In this document: piece after piece, positions 59,657 to 64,000 of the stretch
How positions within the stretch are numbered: position 1 is the first letter of the stretch
Layout: the number at the start of each line of letters is the position of its first letter
Source of the DNA: Deinococcus betulae
GTDB taxonomy: Bacteria; Deinococcota; Deinococci; Deinococcales; Deinococcaceae
Assembly (NCBI RefSeq): GCF_020166395.1
Contig: NZ_JAIQXU010000020.1
Span: forward strand, 1-64,000
Direction of reading: 5' to 3'
DNA: 64,000 nucleotides
Notes under the pieces: model-generated
What the model saw: the letters and a program-made list of their open reading frames with translations, nothing else
Told to the model about the DNA's origin: nothing
The model's database searches: none
Program-made: the position numbers and the translations under genes

Positions 59657-59965
59657 ATGCTGACTGCCCGATTCCAGCCTTTTGCCGCCCACCGCCGCCT
59701 CTTCCTGTGGGTGGTTGTCGCCCTCACCGCTGCATCACTGGCCCTGTTCGCCCCTATTTGGCTTCCTATGGCCCTGGTGTTGACCGTGGCCGCCATCCTC
59801 CCTGTACAGACCGAAGCGCAGCGGGTGGCAGGCATCGTAGGCCTAGGGGTCCTTGCCCTGATGGGGAGCGGCACCCTGGTCATCGGTGCCGTCTGTGCAC
59901 TGCCCAGTGTCAGCACTCTCGGCTTTCTGGCCGCCACCTCAATTCTCTTGGCACGCAACCGCTAG
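59657..59965 (+). CDS. Small membrane protein
   Basis: A 102-residue protein with three hydrophobic segments (about residues 15-33, 34-48 and 58-98). GGAGGAAG upstream supports the ATG at 59657. Function unknown. Confidence 0.6.
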   Translation: MLTARFQPFAAHRRLFLWVVVALTAASLALFAPIWLPMALVLTVAAILPVQTEAQRVAGIVGLGVLALMGSGTLVIGAVCALPSVSTLGFLAATSILLARNR

Positions 59966-59996
59966 TCCAGAACCTCATCCCTTCTACAGTCAAGCC

Positions 59997-60476
59997 ATGA
60001 TGCATGGAGCTCTGGTCGGCCAGGTCACGTCAACACCACTTCCGTTGACAGGCGCTGGCGGCCTTTTTTTTGCGGTGGATGTGAGTGGCTGTTCCTTAGA
60101 GATTGTTGTGACGCACGAACTGGCGAACAAAGCCGCTCGGCAGGTGAAACCTGGGAACATGGTGCTGGTACAGGTGCAGGGCGCCGCCACACACCGGCTT
60201 GTGGCAAGCGCGTTCGAAGTTCTTGCACCGCACCACGGTTCCATGAACATGTTCAGTGTGTCTGGCACAGTCAGCGCCTGGCCCACGGATCATGACGGTG
60301 AGCCACAGGTGCACGTAACAGTGAACGGCCTTACGATGGTCGTGATGGCACCGCACCTTCGGGAGTGGCTGACTTCCCTACGGTGTGGTCACCGCGTCTA
60401 CGTTATGGGTGCAGTGTCATGCGCTGGAGCAGGCCTGACGCTCCAGGCACACCGGCTTGAGCGCCTCTTGACCTGA
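59997..60476 (+). CDS. Tandem OB-fold-like protein (SSB-like)
   Basis: A 159-residue protein made of two similar halves. The first (ALVGQVTSTPLPLTGAGGLF; KPGNMVLVQVQGAATHRLVA) and the second (FSVSGTVSAWPTDHDGEPQV; HVTVNGLTMVVMAPHLREWL; RCGHRVYVMGAVSCAGAGL) each have the strand order of an OB fold, the nucleic-acid-binding domain of single-stranded DNA-binding proteins. Deinococcus SSB itself carries two OB folds per chain. Assignment is from pattern only. Poly-T (eight T) lies inside the gene at 60064. Confidence 0.5.
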   Translation: MMHGALVGQVTSTPLPLTGAGGLFFAVDVSGCSLEIVVTHELANKAARQVKPGNMVLVQVQGAATHRLVASAFEVLAPHHGSMNMFSVSGTVSAWPTDHDGEPQVHVTVNGLTMVVMAPHLREWLTSLRCGHRVYVMGAVSCAGAGLTLQAHRLERLLT

Positions 60477-60499
60477 CACACGGCCAAGCGCTGACGGCG

Positions 60500-60505
60500 T
60501 ATAGT
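60500..60505 (+). promoter_or_regulatory. Candidate -10 element TATAGT
   Basis: TATAGT 24 bases after the previous stop; the -35 is weak. It would give a leader of about 145 bases containing the hairpin at 60610-60635. Confidence 0.4.
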
Positions 60506-60609
60506 TGGGGCAACACTGCAGCGACACCCACTGCGCACAGTGTATTGCCTACCGGCCTTGGTCGGTCTGCTGACCGTCAAGGTCATTGCACAACCTTCGG
60601 CACTTCGCA

Positions 60610-60657
60610 TCTCACACGCCTCTGGCGTCGTGAGACGCAGGGGCAGGGGGTTTTTTT
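60610..60657 (+). terminator. Leader hairpin and T-run, possible attenuator
   Basis: Stem TCTCACACGCC / GGCGT-C-GTGAGA with loop TCT and one bulged C (60610-60635), followed by GGGGCAGGGGG and seven T. It sits in the leader just before the TTG start at 60656, so readthrough of this element may control the next gene. Confidence 0.5.
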
Positions 60658-60976
60658 GCGTTTGGTTGACCTGGACGTCTTCACGGACGTATTCAGGGCA
60701 CCCCGACGGGTTCAAGCGGCGCATCTCGATGTGCAGAGCGAAGGAGGGCAGGACCGTCACCGTCTTCTGGTGTACGGTCAGGTGCACAACGTTATCGTTG
60801 CGCGCCCTGCTACTACAGCGTTCCGCCCGCAGATGTACCAGAGCAGTGACCATCCCCATGGCCGCCTTCGCAGCGAGCCACGGCCGGTTGTTGCCGTGCC
60901 TGAACCCGGAGCCTTCCAGTTGTTTCTAACTGGAGAGGCTTCCCGGGAGTTTCTCTACGCCTATCACCACCAGTGA
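60656..60976 (+). CDS. Hypothetical 106-residue protein with TTG start
   Basis: The frame open from 60545 has no good start before the TTG at 60656, immediately after a T-run. The product (LRLVDLDVFTDVFRAPRRVQ; HRLLVYGQVHNVIVARPATT) looks like a small alpha/beta protein and has sensible codon use. The antisense frame is an alternative. Low confidence in the start. Confidence 0.4.
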   Translation: MRLVDLDVFTDVFRAPRRVQAAHLDVQSEGGQDRHRLLVYGQVHNVIVARPATTAFRPQMYQSSDHPHGRLRSEPRPVVAVPEPGAFQLFLTGEASREFLYAYHHQ

Positions 60977-61126
60977 AGGCAGAAAGACCCTCCATGGTTT
61001 GAAGACAGCGCCAGCATTTCTGTTGGCAGCTGACGGATTCATCCATTTGAAGGGGCCTTGAGTTCGTTCAGTTTCGTCGGCGATTCGGAAACGCAGCCTC
61101 TCCGCACACTCTGTGCCCTCACCGCT

Positions 61127-61158
61127 CGCGCGGCTGAGGGACCCCCCACAGCCGCGCG
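61127..61158 (+). promoter_or_regulatory. Hairpin before the gene at 61173
   Basis: Perfect 10-bp stem CGCGCGGCTG / CAGCCGCGCG with a 12-base loop, ending next to the ribosome binding site GAAAGG. Same plan as the PRTRC hairpins. Confidence 0.5.
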
Positions 61159-61172
61159 GAAAGGAAATACCC

Positions 61173-62063
61173 ATGACCAGTACCCTGACTTTGCTTGCAC
61201 CGCTGATGGCCCTCCGCACCCTTCGTAACGCCCTGGCGGACGAAATGGGACGTTCACTCGACCTGCTGGCTGACCTTGTGGCAGCGCAGCGGGTGAAGGT
61301 GAATCACCCGGACCGCGCCTTCAAGCACGCGGTGTACACCCTGAGTCTGGAGCATGTGGTGGTGAAGACGTGGATCGAGCGTCTCATCCAGTGCCAGCAG
61401 CAGGCTTCTAGCCCTGTCGGTGCTCTGCGTGGAAAGGTGCCGTTTGCCAATAACGACGCCTATCTCATGCGGGTGCGCGACGCTGTCTACGCCACGGTCC
61501 GTCTCCTGACTTCAGAACGTGAAGAGGCACTGGGTCCTGTCGGTTCACCGCGGATGACGATGTCCTTCCGGACCCGTCTCGCCCGCCTGACGCCAGCAGA
61601 CCGTCTGTCTCCCAGTGTCCGTGAACTTCTGGTGGAGTCTTACCAGGTAGATCCGAGATCAGAGGAGGCGCTGGACTGGCTGGATTCCTTAGGTGTCATG
61701 CAGGTCATTGACCCGCAAGACGCTGTCGTCAGTAGCCACGACGAAGCATCGCTCATCCCCATGAGCCTGTTTCAACTGGCCGTTCGCGAAGCCCAGCACT
61801 TTGGTCTTGTGGACGTATATGACCCGGCTGATCCAGGACACATCATGGAACTGGCTGAGCATCTGGAGCGTGCCTATAACCCGACCCTGGCCTTTCAACT
61901 AAGGGCAGCGTTGCAGGTCAGTGGCACTGCACACCAGGCGCGAGCGTACTACCTCCCACACAGTGATATTCGTGTGGCAGAAGAGGTGGCCTGGCATACA
62001 TCCAGTCACCCCGGTGAGTACGTCGGATCCACGCATCTGCCGTGGAAATCCGCCATGCACTGA
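61173..62063 (+). CDS. Hypothetical 296-residue protein
   Basis: ATG at 61173 with AAAGGAAA upstream. Largely helical (TLRNALADEMGRSLDLLADL; SLEHVVVKTWIERLIQCQQQ; IPMSLFQLAVREAQHFGLVD), no signal peptide, no recognisable family. It lies between two OB-fold-like genes and may belong to the same functional set. Confidence 0.6.
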   Translation: MTSTLTLLAPLMALRTLRNALADEMGRSLDLLADLVAAQRVKVNHPDRAFKHAVYTLSLEHVVVKTWIERLIQCQQQASSPVGALRGKVPFANNDAYLMRVRDAVYATVRLLTSEREEALGPVGSPRMTMSFRTRLARLTPADRLSPSVRELLVESYQVDPRSEEALDWLDSLGVMQVIDPQDAVVSSHDEASLIPMSLFQLAVREAQHFGLVDVYDPADPGHIMELAEHLERAYNPTLAFQLRAALQVSGTAHQARAYYLPHSDIRVAEEVAWHTSSHPGEYVGSTHLPWKSAMH

Positions 62064-62075
62064 CGATGTCAGTGT

Positions 62076-62096
62076 GCGAAAGCAGTTTGCTTTCGC
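62076..62096 (+). terminator. Hairpin after the gene at 61173
   Basis: Perfect 9-bp stem GCGAAAGCA / TGCTTTCGC with loop GTT, 13 bases after the stop; no T-run directly follows. A second hairpin, TTTGGCC / GGCCAAA at 62144-62164, precedes the next gene. Confidence 0.5.
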
Positions 62097-62188
62097 GGCC
62101 CTTATTGCCTGAACCGTTTGGTTCTCGCTTTGAGGGTTATTTTTTTGGCCTTTTTGGGGCCAAACCAGGGGTCGCCTACGCTGAATCC

Positions 62189-62884
62189 ATGATTCTTCCC
62201 GCCAAATTTGGCAGTATGGTCGACCTGATCGGGTGTGTGGCCCAGATGCCGGAGCCCAGAGGTGACTGCTTGAGCTTCGTGGTAGCCGGCGAGGAACTCG
62301 TGACCTTCGCCGACGGCAACACGAAACCGATGGCCTTTTACCAGCGCTGTCTCATTGAACGTTCTCACCTTGACGCGGTGCACGTCATCAAAGGGCAGGC
62401 CCTAACTGTGGCCGGCTTTCTACACCAAACCCGCAACACCATCACGCGGGCCCCACGCACAGAGGTCAAGATTCTCAACGTGATGCCGATTGAACGGCAC
62501 GCCTCGGATCTGGTTCGGGACGTAGGTCAGGGCTTCCGACTGCGAAACGGTTTCCAGCGGGTGGTGTTGAGCGGGCGCGCCGGCGCAGATGCCCAGCGGG
62601 GTTTTGTCGACCACACGGCCGTGCTGAACGTCAGTCTAGCCGTCAGTCATCCTGAACGCGCCGAGGTGAACTGGGTGGACGTCTGTAAGTACGGTGACGG
62701 GAGTGACGTGACTATCGCTCGGGGGCAGTTGGTGGGTGTCGAAGGACGCATCTGGAACCGAAACAAAATCCTCGCCAGCGGCGCGCGCACGACGTTCACA
62801 GCTGTTGAAGCCGCCCATATCTTTGTCGCCCAGGGCAAGGTCAATCGCCGAACAGATCTTCCGGCACTGACGGTGACGCCCTGA
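62189..62884 (+). CDS. Divergent tandem OB-fold protein (SSB-like)
   Basis: A 231-residue protein from the ATG at 62189. The first half (VDLIGCVAQMPEPRGDCLSF; AGEELVTFADGNTKPMAFYQ; RCLIERSHLDAVHVIKGQAL) follows the SSB order: strand, acidic turn, aromatic strand, then a hydrophobic strand. The second half (RNGFQRVVLSGRAGADAQRG; NVSLAVSHPERAEVNWVDVC) repeats it. With two OB domains per chain it parallels Deinococcus SSB but is shorter and lacks an acidic tail. TACGCT six bases before the ATG suggests a leaderless promoter. Confidence 0.5.
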   Translation: MILPAKFGSMVDLIGCVAQMPEPRGDCLSFVVAGEELVTFADGNTKPMAFYQRCLIERSHLDAVHVIKGQALTVAGFLHQTRNTITRAPRTEVKILNVMPIERHASDLVRDVGQGFRLRNGFQRVVLSGRAGADAQRGFVDHTAVLNVSLAVSHPERAEVNWVDVCKYGDGSDVTIARGQLVGVEGRIWNRNKILASGARTTFTAVEAAHIFVAQGKVNRRTDLPALTVTP

Positions 62885-62954
62885 GAAGGTCTGCCACAAA
62901 TGCCTATACCCACCCCCGGCCTTTTCGTTTAAGCTGAATTTGGAAGGAGGCCTT

Positions 62955-63299
62955 ATGTTGACCAACCGTACACGTACCCAGTCGCTCTACGCAGCACTTC
63001 GCCCAATGTTCACGCCCTGGGGGCTCTGGGCAGGCGCGCCTGCTCGGTGGCACCGTACGGAAGGCGGCATGAGGCTGCTGCTGGCATGCGGGTATCTCCT
63101 GTGCGGGGCACTGGACCTCCTGCGGTATCTCGTGGCGACGGGTGTAGTGATCTTGACGCTGGCTCTGGCCGCAGTCATTGGCGTCGGCTACGTGGCTGTC
63201 ATGCTGGTGGCCATCGTGGCGATGGGCGTGCTCGGCCTGAACTATTACGCGCCCGAGGGGGGCTACTGCGCGCCAGGCACGCGCCGAGGCGTGCTTTGA
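62955..63299 (+). CDS. Membrane protein coupled to an ATPase gene
   Basis: A 114-residue protein with GGAAGGAGG upstream. Two hydrophobic helices at about residues 40-62 and 64-98 (LLLACGYLLCGALDLLRYLV; ILTLALAAVIGVGYVAVMLV) and a basic N-terminus. Its stop overlaps the TTG start of the ATPase gene (TTGA). Confidence 0.55.
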   Translation: MLTNRTRTQSLYAALRPMFTPWGLWAGAPARWHRTEGGMRLLLACGYLLCGALDLLRYLVATGVVILTLALAAVIGVGYVAVMLVAIVAMGVLGLNYYAPEGGYCAPGTRRGVL

Positions 63300-64000
63300 A
63301 ATTATCGATTCAGCGTGAGCGCCTCCTGCGTGAAATGCGCCGCACAGACGTTCCGCATGTGGCACTGCTGCTGGGTCCGTCAGGGTACGGTAAATCGGTG
63401 CTTCTGGGCCAAGTGGCGCAGGCCGCGCTGGAAGCTGGCGAAATCGTGGTGCGCCTTGATCTTCGGGAACTCGACAATGACGTGTACTCACTCATTGAAG
63501 ACCTCGCGCACAGCCTGCAGGGCAGGGCGCCACAGGTCAGTGCCGATATCACGGCCGCCAACGAAACACGTCCGCTCTCTGCGCGTCAATTGGCGAAGCA
63601 CCTTGCCGCCCTGGAGCGGACGACTTTCTTGCTGGACCATGCCGAACGGCTGAGCGCCGAGAGTGAGGCGTGGCTGGTGGGGTTCATCCGGGCGCTTCCT
63701 GAACAGCACCGTCTGCTTATTTCCTCGAGGCAGTTGGATTCGGTCGAGGTGGCCTACTTGGTGGCCACTCAAAGCTTGATGGTTCTGGGGCCGGAGCAGC
63801 TGGCCTTCGACGAAGCCGAAGTCGCGCAACTGTCTACGCAAGCTGAGGCGACAGCGGTCAGCGACCTCACCCCTTTGAAAGGGTGGCCGATGGGCGTTGC
63901 CCTGACGGTCGCCGGCGCGTACGGCCACTCAGCCCCTGACTTGATCAAAGCCGTGTTGCGGTCGCTTCCTCCGACCCTGCAGCGTGCCCTGCCTCAACTG
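63296..64000 (+). CDS. P-loop ATPase, MalT/LuxR-regulator or STAND-like (partial)
   Basis: Runs off the right edge; 235 codons are visible. Start is TTG at 63296 overlapping the previous stop, or ATG at 63335. The Walker A GPSGYGKS near residue 30, Walker B TTFLLDHAERL near 107 and the sensor segment HRLLISSRQL fit the AAA/STAND ATPases found in MalT-like regulators, with a helical domain beginning after residue 150. The C-terminal half, which would show whether a LuxR DNA-binding domain is attached, is outside the window. Confidence 0.7.
   Translation, partial: MKLSIQRERLLREMRRTDVPHVALLLGPSGYGKSVLLGQVAQAALEAGEIVVRLDLRELDNDVYSLIEDLAHSLQGRAPQVSADITAANETRPLSARQLAKHLAALERTTFLLDHAERLSAESEAWLVGFIRALPEQHRLLISSRQLDSVEVAYLVATQSLMVLGPEQLAFDEAEVAQLSTQAEATAVSDLTPLKGWPMGVALTVAGAYGHSAPDLIKAVLRSLPPTLQRALPQL

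Overview
The window is about 64 kb of GC-rich DNA that reads as part of a large Deinococcus plasmid or secondary replicon. The grounds are a RepA-type replication initiator next to a nine-copy iteron array, a parAB locus with palindromic candidate parS sites, a PRTRC cassette (a plasmid/ICE-associated gene set), a lexA-imuB(imuY)-DUF6504-dnaE2 mutagenesis cassette of the kind known from Deinococcus deserti, and several apparently leaderless promoters. The species assignment is inference from gene content and style; no rRNA is present.

Region by region. 1-14.4 kb: a PRTRC-type operon on the plus strand. It has a VWA/metallopeptidase-like protein, PRTRC proteins E and C, four tandem F-like paralogues, B and ThiF, then small proteins and two adenine-methyltransferase-like proteins. 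An AT-rich trypsin-like protease gene sits on the opposite strand inside it, flanked by 75-bp imperfect direct repeats. Most non-overlapping junctions in this operon carry a short GC hairpin just before the ribosome binding site. 14.4-16.9 kb: three 19-bp palindromes (parS candidates), a leaderless promoter with a palindromic operator, a ParA fused to a Phd/YefM-like domain, ParB and a terminator. 16.9-25.5 kb: secreted and membrane proteins, a 39-codon signal-peptide-like gene, a 337-bp MITE-like element, a 1244-residue putative defence protein, and an acyltransferase cluster.

25.5-29.3 kb: repA, the iteron origin, and a second large DNA-binding-like gene that contains five repeated palindromes. 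29.5-39 kb: META-domain protein, SGNH lipoprotein, a degenerate tyrosine recombinase, a PadR/membrane pair, a four-gene operon ending in a XerD-like recombinase, and small genes. 39-48 kb: a DNA-maintenance block with a family B DNA polymerase, a tRNA cluster (Glu, Asp, an unusual Leu-AAG, a T-armless His-like remnant, Pro), DnaE2, DUF6504, ImuB/ImuY and LexA with a 20-bp palindromic operator.

48-59 kb: hypothetical genes; an AT-rich operon of a 42-residue secreted two-cysteine peptide, a thioredoxin, a helical-repeat protein and a coiled-coil protein, closed by a strong terminator; then a tightly coupled operon of six genes ending in a GHKL ATPase fused to an HExxH metallopeptidase. 59-64 kb: a winged-helix protein, membrane proteins, two tandem-OB-fold-like proteins, and the start of a P-loop ATPase that runs off the window.

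The PRTRC, Par, Rep and recombinase genes form the maintenance backbone; the LexA-ImuB-DnaE2 set adds damage-inducible mutagenesis. The best candidates for undescribed biology are the PRTRC operon with its F-paralogue expansion and repeated hairpins, the Phd-ParA fusion with its operator, the secreted-peptide/thioredoxin/helical-repeat operon, and the GHKL-metallopeptidase operon.
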